From Clostridium_AW malenominatum (lineage in GTDB: Bacteria > Bacillota > Clostridia > Clostridiales > Clostridiaceae), in assembly GCF_039521365.1 (NCBI RefSeq), contig NZ_BAAACF010000001.1, positions 434,001 to 498,000 of the forward strand: a stretch of DNA of 64,000 nucleotides. Reading direction: 5' to 3'. Under the pieces are notes generated by a model that ran no database searches, was not told the DNA's origin, and worked only from the letters and a program-made list of their open reading frames with translations. Every line of letters starts with the position of its first letter. The first letter of the stretch is position 1. This document shows positions 44,385 to 53,742 of this stretch, one piece after another. Made by a program: the position numbers and the translations under genes.

Positions 44385-45929
44385 ATGAAAGAAATAAGAG
44401 AAATAATAATTACAGGAAATGATTTAAGCTTAGAGGAGATAGTTGATGTAGCAAGAAAGGGTTGCAAAATCTCCTTAAGTGAAGATACTATAAAAAGTGT
44501 TCTTGAATCAAGAAAGATAATTGATGATATTGTAGAAAATGAAAAAGTTGTTTATGGTGTAACCACTGGCTTTGGTGAGTTCTGTAATGTAAGTATATCA
44601 AAGGAAGATTGTAATACATTACAGGAAAACCTTATAAGATCACATGCTTGTGGATACGGTCCAGCTTTTTCTGCAGATATTGTGAGAACAATAATGCTTA
44701 CTAGAGCTAATGCATTAGCAAAAGGATATTCAGGAATAAAATTAGAAACCTTAAATACTTTAATAGAAATGTTAAATAAAGGGGTGCATCCAGTAATTCC
44801 TGAAAAAGGATCATTAGGAGCTTCAGGAGATTTAGCACCACTTGCACATATGGTATTGCCAATGCTAGGACTTGGTGAAGCAGAATACCAAGGAGAAGTA
44901 ATGTCTGGTAAAGAAGCTATGGAAAAGGCAGGAATTCCTACAATTGTATTAGATGCTAAAGAAGGTTTAGCTCTAATAAATGGTACTCAAGTACTAACAT
45001 CAACTGGAGCACTAGCAGTTTATGATGCTATAGAATTATTAAAAGTTAGTGATATAGCAGCTGCATTAACTATAGAGGCTTTAAGAGGAATAACAGACGC
45101 ATTTGATGAAAGAATTCATGTAATAAGAGCTCATGCTGGACAGTTAGCTACAGCTAGAAATTTATTGAAATTAGTTGAAGGTAGTACTTATGTTACAAGA
45201 CAAGGTGAATTAAGAGTGCAAGATGCTTATTCTTTAAGATGTGTGCCTCAGATTCATGGCGCTAGTAAGGATAGCATTAATTATGTAAAGTCAAAAGTGG
45301 AAATAGAAATTAATTCAGTTACAGATAATCCAATCATAACTAGAGAAGGAGATGTAATCTCCGGTGGTAACTTCCATGGAGAACCTATGGCACAGCCATT
45401 CGATTTCTTAGGAATTGGTGCTGCAGAAATTGCTAACGTGTCAGAAAGAAGACTTGAAAGATTAATAAATCCTCAATTAAATGATTTACCAGCCTTCCTT
45501 GCTAAGCATGGTGGATTAAATTCAGGATTTATGATTACTCAATATGCAGCAGCAGCTTTAGTATCCGAAAATAAGGTACTTGCTCATCCAGCATCTGTAG
45601 ACTCTATACCATCTTCAGCTAACCAAGAAGACTTAGTAAGTATGGGAACTATAGCTGCAAGAAAAGCTAGAGATATAATCCAAAATGCTACAAGAGTAGT
45701 GGCTACAGAATTGATGGCAGCTTGCCAGGCTATAGATTTTAGAGCTGGCAAAGGCTTTAAGTTAGGAAAGGGAACAGCAGAAGCGTATAGAGTAGTAAGA
45801 GAAGCAATAAGCTTTATGGAATATGATACAGATATAGAAATGTATAAAGAATTAGATAAAGTTACAGAATTAATTACTAATGGAAGAATTTTAAAAGAAG
45901 TTGAAAAAGTAGTAGAATTAGAAAACTAA
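44385..45929 (+). CDS. hutH: Histidine ammonia-lyase
   Basis: Deaminates L-histidine to urocanate and ammonia, the committed step. The MIO cofactor triad Ala146-Ser147-Gly148 lies in KGSLGASGDLAPLAHM; other family residues are in YGVTTGFGEF near residue 57, NGTQ and DNPI. Length 514 is normal. TAGGGGG precedes the ATG. It is about 60 bases after the permease gene and ends in a terminator, so the unit is probably racemase-permease-hutH under one SARP-type promoter. Confidence 0.97.
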   Translation: MKEIREIIITGNDLSLEEIVDVARKGCKISLSEDTIKSVLESRKIIDDIVENEKVVYGVTTGFGEFCNVSISKEDCNTLQENLIRSHACGYGPAFSADIVRTIMLTRANALAKGYSGIKLETLNTLIEMLNKGVHPVIPEKGSLGASGDLAPLAHMVLPMLGLGEAEYQGEVMSGKEAMEKAGIPTIVLDAKEGLALINGTQVLTSTGALAVYDAIELLKVSDIAAALTIEALRGITDAFDERIHVIRAHAGQLATARNLLKLVEGSTYVTRQGELRVQDAYSLRCVPQIHGASKDSINYVKSKVEIEINSVTDNPIITREGDVISGGNFHGEPMAQPFDFLGIGAAEIANVSERRLERLINPQLNDLPAFLAKHGGLNSGFMITQYAAAALVSENKVLAHPASVDSIPSSANQEDLVSMGTIAARKARDIIQNATRVVATELMAACQAIDFRAGKGFKLGKGTAEAYRVVREAISFMEYDTDIEMYKELDKVTELITNGRILKEVEKVVELEN

Positions 45930-45938
45930 TTTAATGTA

Positions 45939-45988
45939 AATAACCCTGCAGAAAATGCCTAGGTGGCAAAATCTGCAGGGTTATTTTT
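45939..45988 (+). terminator. Terminator of hutH
   Basis: AATAACCCTGCAGA and its complement form a 14-bp stem; an inner TGCC/GGCA stem caps it; TTTTT follows. Confidence 0.9.
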
Positions 45989-46031
45989 GTCTATCTAGTC
46001 AGAATAGATTGAAAGTTCAGCTTATGTGCTA

Positions 46032-46049
46032 TTGGCATGAAAAATGCTA
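46032..46049 (+). promoter_or_regulatory. Sigma-54 promoter of the hut-cluster gltS
   Basis: TTGGCATG-AAAA-ATGCT: GG at 46034-46035 and GC at 46046-46047, exactly 10 bases between them, as sigma-54 requires. It deviates from TGGCACG-N4-TTGCW at two positions. The predicted start is about 30 bases before the ribosome site of gltS. A preceding ATCTA/TAGAT inverted pair near 45992-46008 could be an activator site. Confidence 0.65.
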
Positions 46050-46086
46050 TATATAATTTAAAATAAAAAATAAGGGGGACTTAATT

Positions 46087-47313
46087 ATGACTATTGAAAC
46101 AATTAAAGGTGTATTAACTCTAAAGGTTAACATGATTTCAACTCTTACTTTAGCACTATTATTATTATTCTTAGGTAGTTTTTTAAGAAAAAAAGTTGCT
46201 TTCTTCGAAAGATTTTGTATTCCTGCACCAGTAATTGGAGGGCTTTCATTTTCAATATTGGCATTAATACTAAAACAAAGCAATATTATAACAATAAGCA
46301 TGGATACTACATTCCAATCACCTTTTATGATTGTTTTCTTTACAACTGTAGGACTAGGCGGAAGTTTTGCTCTTGTTAAAAAAGGTGGAAAGTTATTATT
46401 AATATATTGGGCTTTATGCAGCTTTTTAGCGGTAGCACAAAATGCTATTGGTGTTGCAGTAGCAAAAGTAGTAGGATTACATCCAATGCTAGGAGTAATG
46501 ATGGGAGCAGTATCAATGGAAGGTGGGCATGGCGCAGCTGCAGCCTTTGGTCCAACAGCTGAAGCTCTAGGAGTTACAGGGGCTACTACAGTTGCGGTAG
46601 CAGCAGCAACCTTCGGCTTAATATCTGGAGGATTAATTGGAGGACCTATTGCTAAATATTTAATAGACAAAAATAATTTAAAACCAGCAGTAGAAGAGAC
46701 TATGGAAGAAGAATCCTACAAGGAAGCAGCAGGAATTACAGATAGCAAAATTACTGCACAAGGGTTCTTAAAGCATTTGGCAATTATATTTGTTTGTATG
46801 ACAGTGGGAAGTATAGCTTGTGATTTTATTGCAAAAACAGGAACGGTTTTACCAGGATATGTTGGAGCTATGTTTGCGGCAGTTATATTTAGAAATATAA
46901 ATGATAAAACTAAGACTTTCAAATTAGATTTTAATACAATTGATTTAATGGGAGATGTTTCATTAGGTGCTTTCTTATCAATGGCTTTAATGACTTTAAA
47001 ACTTTGGGAGCTTACTGCAGTTGCAGGTCCAATGCTAGTAGTTTTATTTGCTCAAGTAGCATTCATGCTAGTGTTTACAATATTTATAGTATTTAATACA
47101 TTAGGAAAGAATTTTGATGCAGCAGTTATGGCTTCAGGTATGGCGGGTCACGGTTTAGGGGCTACTCCAAATGCTATAGCTAACATGGGGGCTGTTACAG
47201 AAAAATACGGTCCATCCACAAAGGCCTTCTTAATAGTACCTCTTGTTGGAGCCTTCTTAATAGACTTGGTAGGTATTCCTAATATAGTGTGGTTTATAAA
47301 TTTCTTCAAATAA
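46087..47313 (+). CDS. gltS: Sodium/glutamate symporter, hut-cluster copy
   Basis: 408 residues, GltS family, more divergent than the three tandem copies: the pore signatures read EGGHGAAAAFGPTAEALG and AGHGLGATPNAIANM, replacing GHGTGGAFG and GHCGFGMGATPNG. The N-terminus carries about 15 extra residues (TIETIKGVLTLKVN). AAGGGGG precedes the ATG. It lies between hutH and ftcD but has its own sigma-54 promoter, so it can be switched separately from the hut enzymes. Export or uptake of glutamate are both possible. Confidence 0.93.
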   Translation: MTIETIKGVLTLKVNMISTLTLALLLLFLGSFLRKKVAFFERFCIPAPVIGGLSFSILALILKQSNIITISMDTTFQSPFMIVFFTTVGLGGSFALVKKGGKLLLIYWALCSFLAVAQNAIGVAVAKVVGLHPMLGVMMGAVSMEGGHGAAAAFGPTAEALGVTGATTVAVAAATFGLISGGLIGGPIAKYLIDKNNLKPAVEETMEEESYKEAAGITDSKITAQGFLKHLAIIFVCMTVGSIACDFIAKTGTVLPGYVGAMFAAVIFRNINDKTKTFKLDFNTIDLMGDVSLGAFLSMALMTLKLWELTAVAGPMLVVLFAQVAFMLVFTIFIVFNTLGKNFDAAVMASGMAGHGLGATPNAIANMGAVTEKYGPSTKAFLIVPLVGAFLIDLVGIPNIVWFINFFK

Positions 47314-47341
47314 GTTTTAAAATTTAGAATTATTTATATAT

Positions 47342-47373
47342 TAGACGTTTTATTGATGGAGAATATGTATAAT
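47342..47373 (+). promoter_or_regulatory. SARP-type promoter of ftcD-fhs-fchA
   Basis: Heptamers TAGACGT (47342-47348) and TTGATGG (47353-47359), 8 bp, TATAAT (47368-47373). Spacing is identical to the hutU and racemase promoters. No hairpin separates it from gltS, so some read-through is possible. Confidence 0.75.
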
Positions 47374-47434
47374 AGTATTATAGAAACAAGGAAATAATAA
47401 ACATAAGAATATATGTTTAATAGGAGGATGAATA

Positions 47435-48328
47435 ATGGCGAAATTAGTTGAATGTGTTCCAAATTTTAGTGAAGGTAGAAATAAGGAAGTAATTGAAAAA
47501 ATAGTTGATGAAGTTAGAAAAGTAAAAAATGTAAAGTTGCTAGACTATCTTCCAGATGAAGACCATAACAGAACAGTTGTAACTATGATAGGAAATCCTG
47601 ACTCCGTAAAAGAAGCAGTAATAAACTTAACTAAGAAAGCTACAGAATTAATTGATATGACAACTCATCATGGAGGACATCCAAGAATGGGAGCTACAGA
47701 CGTTATACCATTTACTCCTGTATCAGATGTAACAATGGAAGAATGCATACAATTAGCAAAGGAAGTTGGAGAGGTAGTTGGAAGCTTAGGTATACCTGTA
47801 TATTTATATGAAGATGCAGCTTCAAAACCTGAAAGAAAAAATCTTGCTGATGTAAGAAAAGGACAATATGAGGGCTTCTTCGAAAAAATTAAAGGAGAAG
47901 AATGGGTTCCAGACTTTGGTCCACAAGAAATGAATGCAAAGAGTGGATGTACAGCAGTAGGAGCTAGAGTAGCACTTGTAGCTTTTAATGTTAATCTTGG
48001 AACAGATAGATTAGAAATAGCTGATGCCATAGCTAAAAAAATAAGATTCATTGGTGGAGGCTTAAGATTTGTTAAAGGAATTGGATTAAAGCTAGAAGAA
48101 AGAAACATAGTTCAAGTTTCTATGAATTTAGTTAACTATGAAAAAACTGCAGTATATAGAGCTTTTGAAATGGTAAAAATGGAAGCTCAAAGATATGGAG
48201 TTCCAGTACTCGGAAGTGAAGTTATTGGAACAGTTCCAATGAAAGCTTTATTAGATGCCGCTGAATATTATCTACAAATTGAAAATTTCGACATAAATCA
48301 AATATTAGAAAAAAGATTGTTAGAGTAG
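47435..48328 (+). CDS. ftcD: Glutamate formimidoyltransferase
   Basis: Transfers the formimino group of N-formimino-glutamate to tetrahydrofolate, yielding glutamate and 5-formimino-THF. 297 residues, the monofunctional bacterial form (the animal enzyme is fused to the cyclodeaminase). Diagnostic stretches: ECVPNFSEGRN, DEDHNRTVVTMIG, THHGGHPRMGATDVIPF with the catalytic His, and NVNLGTD. AGGAGG precedes the ATG. First gene of ftcD-fhs-fchA. Confidence 0.97.
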   Translation: MAKLVECVPNFSEGRNKEVIEKIVDEVRKVKNVKLLDYLPDEDHNRTVVTMIGNPDSVKEAVINLTKKATELIDMTTHHGGHPRMGATDVIPFTPVSDVTMEECIQLAKEVGEVVGSLGIPVYLYEDAASKPERKNLADVRKGQYEGFFEKIKGEEWVPDFGPQEMNAKSGCTAVGARVALVAFNVNLGTDRLEIADAIAKKIRFIGGGLRFVKGIGLKLEERNIVQVSMNLVNYEKTAVYRAFEMVKMEAQRYGVPVLGSEVIGTVPMKALLDAAEYYLQIENFDINQILEKRLLE

Positions 48329-48369
48329 CAATTAATTAAAATTTATATGTAGAAAGAGGAGTGGAAAAA

Positions 48370-50052
48370 ATGATTAATAAGGTACCTAGTGATATTGAAA
48401 TAGCACAATGTGCTAAAATGAAGCCAATTACAGAAATAGCTGAGCAATGTGGGATATTAGATGATGAATTAGAGATGTATGGAAAGTACAAAGCTAAAGT
48501 TTCTCTAGATATATTTAAAAGATTAAAAGATAAAGAAGATGGTAAGTTAGTACTTGTAACAGCTATATCACCAACTCCAGCAGGAGAAGGAAAATCTACA
48601 ACTACTATTGGATTAGGTCAGGCTTTAAACAAAATAGGAAAGAAAGCATTAATAGCTCTAAGAGAGCCATCTTTAGGACCAGTATTTGGAGTAAAGGGTG
48701 GAGCAGCTGGTGGTGGATATTCTCAAGTTGTTCCAATGGAAGATATAAATTTACATTTCACTGGTGATATGCATGCTATAACTGCTGCAAATAACTTATT
48801 ATCAGCAGCTATTGACAATCATATTAATCATGGAAATACTTTAAGAATTGACTCAAGACAGATAATCTGGAAAAGAGTTCTAGATATGAATGATAGAGCT
48901 TTAAGAAGTGTAGTTGTTGGAATGGGTGGAAAGGCTAATGGATTCTTAAGAGAAGACGGCTTTACAATAACCGTTGCATCAGAAGTTATGGCAATATTAT
49001 GTCTTTCAAACGATTTGATGGATTTAAAAGAAAGATTAGGAAAGATATTAATTGCTTATGATTTAGATGGTAATCCAATAACTGCAAAGGATTTAAAGGT
49101 TAATGGAGCTATGGCAATGCTTTTAAAAGAAGCTATCAAGCCAAACTTAGTTCAAACTCTTGAAAACACTCCTGCGCTTATTCATGGAGGACCTTTTGCA
49201 AACATAGCTCATGGATGTAACTCCATAATAGCTACTAAATTGGCTTTAAAATTAGGCGATATTTTAGTTACTGAAGCTGGCTTTGGTGCTGACCTAGGTG
49301 CCGAAAAGTTCTTAGATATAAAATGTAGATATGGTGGATTAAAACCATCTGCTGTAGTTATAGTTGCTACAATTAAAGCGTTAAAAATGCACGGTGGAGT
49401 TAAAAAGACTGAACTCGGAACAGAAAATTTAGAAGCATTAGACAAAGGTTTTGCAAATTTAAGAAAACAAGTTGAAAACATGAGAAAGTTTGGATTACCT
49501 GTTTTAGTTGCAATAAATAGATTTGTTAATGATACAGAGGCTGAAATAGAATTGCTAACAAACAAATGTAAAGAAGAAGGGGTAGAAGTATCCTTAAATG
49601 AATGTTGGGCAAAAGGTGGAGAAGGCGGAGAAGAAATGGCTAGAAAAGTTGTAGCTATTTTAGAAAAGGGCGAATCCAATTACAAGCCAATATATGAAAT
49701 GGAAGATACTATACTAAATAAATTGAATACTATAGTTAAAGAAATCTATGGTGGAGATGGAGTAATAGTAGAAGACAACGCTATGAAACAAATAAAGAAA
49801 CTAGAAGAATTAGGGTTAGATAAGCTTCCAATTTGTATGGCTAAGACTCAATTCTCCTTTACTGATGATGCTTCAAAAATGGGAGCACCAAAAGACTTTA
49901 AAATAACTATAAAAGATGTTAGAGTTTCAGCGGGAGCAGGATTTATAATTTGCCAAACAAGCAATATCATGATAATGCCAGGACTTCCAAAGGTTCCAGC
50001 AGCTGAAAAAATGGATGTTGATGAAAATGGAGTAATCACTGGATTATTCTAA
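48370..50052 (+). CDS. fhs: Formate-tetrahydrofolate ligase
   Basis: 560 residues. Interconverts formate + ATP + THF with 10-formyl-THF. P-loop in TPAGEGKSTTTIGLGQAL; REPSLGPVFGVKGGAAGGGYSQV and EAGFGADLGAEKF are family-typical. The ATG at 48370 has GAGGAG eight bases upstream and is preferred over GTG 48361. Between ftcD and fchA its likely direction is 10-formyl-THF to formate with ATP recovery from histidine; methenyl-THF cyclohydrolase is not in the window. Confidence 0.97.
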   Translation: MINKVPSDIEIAQCAKMKPITEIAEQCGILDDELEMYGKYKAKVSLDIFKRLKDKEDGKLVLVTAISPTPAGEGKSTTTIGLGQALNKIGKKALIALREPSLGPVFGVKGGAAGGGYSQVVPMEDINLHFTGDMHAITAANNLLSAAIDNHINHGNTLRIDSRQIIWKRVLDMNDRALRSVVVGMGGKANGFLREDGFTITVASEVMAILCLSNDLMDLKERLGKILIAYDLDGNPITAKDLKVNGAMAMLLKEAIKPNLVQTLENTPALIHGGPFANIAHGCNSIIATKLALKLGDILVTEAGFGADLGAEKFLDIKCRYGGLKPSAVVIVATIKALKMHGGVKKTELGTENLEALDKGFANLRKQVENMRKFGLPVLVAINRFVNDTEAEIELLTNKCKEEGVEVSLNECWAKGGEGGEEMARKVVAILEKGESNYKPIYEMEDTILNKLNTIVKEIYGGDGVIVEDNAMKQIKKLEELGLDKLPICMAKTQFSFTDDASKMGAPKDFKITIKDVRVSAGAGFIICQTSNIMIMPGLPKVPAAEKMDVDENGVITGLF

Positions 50053-50076
50053 AATACTACCTAGGAGGAGTTTTAA

Positions 50077-50694
50077 ATGCTTAAAAACTTGACAGTTAAA
50101 GATTTTATATATGAAACAGCTTCTGATTCACCAGCACCAGGCGGTGGAAGTGTTGCAGCTTTAAGTGCAGCTTCAGCAGCAGCTCTTATTGAAATGGTAG
50201 CTAATTTAACACTTGGTAAAAAAGGCTACGAAGAAGTTCAAGAAGAAATGGAAGAAGTTAAAAAAGTTGCAGCTTCATATAAAGAAAAGTTTGTTAACTA
50301 TATAGATGAAGATTCAGATTCATTTAATAAAATTATGGCAGCTTTTAAAATGCCAAAGGATACAGATGAAGAAAAAGCTGAGAGAAGTAAGGTTATTCAA
50401 TTATCTTACAAAGGAGCTGCTAATGTTCCTTTAAATGTAGCAAAGGATGCTTTCGCTTTATTACCTTGGGCAGAAAAGGCAGTTCTAAAAGGAAACCAAA
50501 ATGCTGTAACAGATGGTGCTGTAGCTGCTATGTCAGCAAGAACAGCTGTATTATCAGCCCTATATAATGTAAAAATTAATTTAGGATCTATAAAAGATAT
50601 GGATTTTGTAAATGAGGTTAAAAAAGAAGTTGAAGAATTAGAATCTAAAGTTAACCTTATAGAAAAAGATATTTTATCAAAAGTTAATCTTTAA
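50077..50694 (+). CDS. fchA: Formimidoyltetrahydrofolate cyclodeaminase
   Basis: 205-residue helical enzyme releasing ammonia from 5-formimino-THF to give 5,10-methenyl-THF. Family N-terminus DSPAPGGGSVAALSAASAAALIEMVANLTLGKKGY is present, as is the later NAVTDGAVAAMSARTA. TAGGAGGAG precedes the ATG, 24 bases after fhs. It completes the folate branch of histidine degradation. Confidence 0.97.
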   Translation: MLKNLTVKDFIYETASDSPAPGGGSVAALSAASAAALIEMVANLTLGKKGYEEVQEEMEEVKKVAASYKEKFVNYIDEDSDSFNKIMAAFKMPKDTDEEKAERSKVIQLSYKGAANVPLNVAKDAFALLPWAEKAVLKGNQNAVTDGAVAAMSARTAVLSALYNVKINLGSIKDMDFVNEVKKEVEELESKVNLIEKDILSKVNL

Positions 50695-50718
50695 TAATTC
50701 TATATAACTCTTATGCTA

Positions 50719-50746
50719 TTGACAGTTCTTTAAATTAGGTTATAAT
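50719..50746 (+). promoter_or_regulatory. Sigma-A promoter of valS
   Basis: TTGACA (50719-50724), 16 bases, TATAAT (50741-50746), just before the T-box leader. Confidence 0.8.
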
Positions 50747-50769
50747 AAAGATTATTATAATTAAATAAA

Positions 50770-51006
50770 CAAAAGCATTGAAAAAGAAGAGTAGAGTCAA
50801 TAGTTCTAAGAGAGGAAAGTCCGTTGGGTGTGAGACTTTCTGTATGATTTGCCTTGAAGGTAGCTTTTGAGCTTCTTTACTGAAATAGTAGTAGGTAAAG
50901 ACGGTTGTAGTATCGTTAAATTTATTAAGAGCCTGTGATTGCAGGAAAAAAGGTGGTACCGCGCACTGTCGTCCTTTTATTAGGATTACAGTGCGCTTTT
51001 ATTTTT
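50770..51006 (+). promoter_or_regulatory. T-box leader of valS
   Basis: The conserved T-box core AGGTGGTACCGCG lies at 50951-50963. Stem I begins with AGAAGAGTAGAG and closes near GAGCTTC; GTA at 50860-50862 after TTGAAG is the likely valine specifier. The terminator stem GCGCACTGT (50961-50969) with ACAGTGCGC (50988-50996) and a T tract competes with the antiterminator. Uncharged tRNA-Val should promote read-through. Confidence 0.93.
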
Positions 51007-51030
51007 TGAAAATATAGGAGGAGATAATAC

Positions 51031-53673
51031 ATGAATGAAAATTTAACCATTGCAAAAACTTATGACCCTAAAGAATTTGAAGATAGAATTTATAAAACTT
51101 GGGAAGAAGAAAAATATTTTACTCCAAAGGTAGATAAGAATAAAAAGCCTTATACAATAGTTATGCCACCACCAAATATAACAGGTCAATTGCACTTAGG
51201 TCACGCATTAGATAACAGTTTACAGGATTATTTGATAAGAGTTAAGAGAATGCAAGGATACAGTGCTCTATGGCTACCTGGAGAAGATCATGCAAGTATT
51301 GCTACGGAAGTAAAGGTTGAAAATGAACTTTTGAAACAAGGCTTAAAGAAAAAAGAAATGGGAAGAGAAGCTTTTATGGAAAAGCTTTGGGAATGGACTG
51401 ATAAATACAGAGAAACTATAAGAACTCAATTAAAGAAGATGGGAGTTTCTTGTGACTTTACAAGAGAAGCCTTTACTATGGATGAAAATTTAAATAAGGC
51501 GGTTAGAGCCGTATTTGTAAAGCTATATAATGAAGGGTTAATTTATAGAGGAAATAGAATTGTTAACTGGTGTCCAAAATGTATGACGGCAATTTCTGAT
51601 GCTGAAATTGAATACGAAGAAAGAGAAGGACATTTTTGGCATATAAAGTACCCAGTTATAGGTAGCGATGAATTTCTAGAAATAGCTACTACAAGACCAG
51701 AAACAATGCTAGGAGATACTGCAGTAGCTGTTAACCCTAAGGATGAAAGATATGCTCATTTAGTTGGGAAAAAGCTATTATTACCACTAGTAAATAGAGA
51801 AATCCCAATAGTAGCAGATGATTATGTAGATATGGAATTTGGAACAGGAGCAGTAAAAATAACTCCAGCTCATGACCCTAACGACTATCAAGTAGGGAAA
51901 AGACATAACCTTCCTGAACTTATTGTTATGAATGAAAATGGAACAATAAATGAGCAGGGCGGAAAATATGCTGGTATGGATAGATATGAAGCGAGAAAAG
52001 CCATTGTAAAGGATTTAAAAGAAGAGGGTTTTTTAGCAAATATTAAAGATCACAGCCACAATGTAGGATGCCATGATAGATGTGAAACCATTATTGAGCC
52101 TATGATATCAAAACAATGGTATGTAAAGATGGAAGAACTTGCAAAGCCAGCCATTGAAGTTGTAAGGAGTAAAGAAGTTAAGTTTGTACCGGAAAGATTT
52201 GATAAAACCTATTTCAACTGGATGGAAAATATTCAGGATTGGTGTATTTCAAGGCAGTTATGGTGGGGACATAGAATACCTGTATGGTATTGTAAAGACT
52301 GTGGAGAAATGATGGCTTCTATGGAGGAAGTAACTACATGTACAAAATGCGGTAGCCATAAATTAGAGCAGGATAATGACGTATTAGATACATGGTTTAG
52401 TTCAGCTCTATGGCCATTTTCAACCTTGGGTTGGCCGGATAAAACTGAGGATTTAGAATACTTCTATCCAACAGATGTTTTAGTTACAGGGTACGATATA
52501 ATATTCTTCTGGGTAGCTAGAATGATATTCTCAGGACTTCATAGCATGAAGGATATTCCATTTAAAACTGTGTTAATTCACGGTATAGTAAGGGATAGCA
52601 ATGGTAAGAAAATGTCTAAATCTCTTGGAAATGGAGTTGACCCATTAGATATTATAGACAAATATGGGGCAGATGCTTTAAGATTTATGCTAATCACTGG
52701 AAATGCTCCAGGAAATGATATAAGATTCTATGAAGAAAAAGTTGAAGCTGCAAGAAACTTTGCCAATAAGATTTGGAATGCATCAAGATTTGTAATGATG
52801 TATTTAGACAAAGATTTAATGGAAAAGTATAAGGATTCAACAGATTATTCAATAGCGGATAAATGGATCTTGTCAAGGGCTAATACTTTAGTTAAGGAAG
52901 TTACAGATAACATCGAAAAATATGAAATAGGATTAGCTTCCCAAAAGGTTTATGATTTTATGTGGAATGAATTCTGTGACTGGTATATAGAATTGGTTAA
53001 ACCTGCTTTATATGGAGAAGATGAAAAGGCTAAGGGAATAGTTTTAAATGTATTATCAAAGGTTTTAATTACCGGATTGAAGCTATTGCACCCAGTAATG
53101 CCTTATATAACTGAAGAAATATTTACTCATCTTCAAGAAGAAGAAAAGACCATTACTATATCCAAATGGCCAGAATATAGCGAAGACCAAAAGGATGAAG
53201 CAGTGGAAAAAGATATGAACCTAATAATAGAAGCTATAAAAGCTCTTAGAAATGTTAGGGTAGAAATGAATGTTCCACCTTCAAGAAAAGCTAAGGTTAT
53301 GATTTATGCTGTAGAAGGAAAAGAAGCTTTTGAAAGCGGAAAAGTTTATTTTGAAAAGTTGGCTTCAGCTAGCGAAGTAACTTTCTTAAATTCAAAAACA
53401 GAAGCTCCTGAAAATGCTGTAACTGCAGTTACCAAGGGTGCTGAAATGTATATGCCACTTTTAGATTTAATCGATTTAGAAAAGGAATTAGAAAGATTAA
53501 ACAAGGAAAAAGAAAAGCTAGAAAAAGAAATAGAAAGAGTAGAAAATAAGCTTTCCAATGAAGGTTTTGTAAAGAAGGCTCCAGAGTCTGTTATTGAAGA
53601 AGAAAAGGCTAAAGGCGAAAAATATAAAGAAATGCTAAGTTCGGTTTTGGAAAGAATAAATAGTTTGAAATAA
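51031..53673 (+). CDS. valS: Valyl-tRNA synthetase
   Basis: 880-residue class I synthetase charging tRNA-Val. HIGH-type motif HLGHAL in PPPNITGQLHLGHAL near residue 48, editing domain with TTRPETMLGDTAVAV, Zn-binding Cys pairs (WCPKCMTAIS; CKDCGEM/CTKCGSH), KMSKS in GKKMSKSLGNG near residue 533, and the C-terminal coiled coil (LEKELERLNKEKEKLEKEIERVENKL). TAGGAGGAG precedes the ATG. Regulated by the T-box upstream. Confidence 0.98.
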   Translation: MNENLTIAKTYDPKEFEDRIYKTWEEEKYFTPKVDKNKKPYTIVMPPPNITGQLHLGHALDNSLQDYLIRVKRMQGYSALWLPGEDHASIATEVKVENELLKQGLKKKEMGREAFMEKLWEWTDKYRETIRTQLKKMGVSCDFTREAFTMDENLNKAVRAVFVKLYNEGLIYRGNRIVNWCPKCMTAISDAEIEYEEREGHFWHIKYPVIGSDEFLEIATTRPETMLGDTAVAVNPKDERYAHLVGKKLLLPLVNREIPIVADDYVDMEFGTGAVKITPAHDPNDYQVGKRHNLPELIVMNENGTINEQGGKYAGMDRYEARKAIVKDLKEEGFLANIKDHSHNVGCHDRCETIIEPMISKQWYVKMEELAKPAIEVVRSKEVKFVPERFDKTYFNWMENIQDWCISRQLWWGHRIPVWYCKDCGEMMASMEEVTTCTKCGSHKLEQDNDVLDTWFSSALWPFSTLGWPDKTEDLEYFYPTDVLVTGYDIIFFWVARMIFSGLHSMKDIPFKTVLIHGIVRDSNGKKMSKSLGNGVDPLDIIDKYGADALRFMLITGNAPGNDIRFYEEKVEAARNFANKIWNASRFVMMYLDKDLMEKYKDSTDYSIADKWILSRANTLVKEVTDNIEKYEIGLASQKVYDFMWNEFCDWYIELVKPALYGEDEKAKGIVLNVLSKVLITGLKLLHPVMPYITEEIFTHLQEEEKTITISKWPEYSEDQKDEAVEKDMNLIIEAIKALRNVRVEMNVPPSRKAKVMIYAVEGKEAFESGKVYFEKLASASEVTFLNSKTEAPENAVTAVTKGAEMYMPLLDLIDLEKELERLNKEKEKLEKEIERVENKLSNEGFVKKAPESVIEEEKAKGEKYKEMLSSVLERINSLK

Positions 53674-53680
53674 ATTAAGG

Positions 53681-53720
53681 ATAAGGGGCAGCAAGCATAA
53701 GAGTGTTAACTGCCCCTTAT
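53681..53720 (+). terminator. Hairpin between valS and folC
   Basis: ATAAGGGGCAG and CTGCCCCTTAT form an 11-bp stem with an 18-base loop. The T tract is poor, so it may attenuate rather than stop transcription into folC. Confidence 0.55.
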
Positions 53721-53742
53721 TGGTTTAGAAGGGAGATATATT

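Noticed and set aside
46047..46670. 207-aa minus-strand frame over the hut-cluster gltS
   Set aside because: Antisense shadow; Pro/Ala-rich translation and it crosses the gltS promoter and ribosome site.
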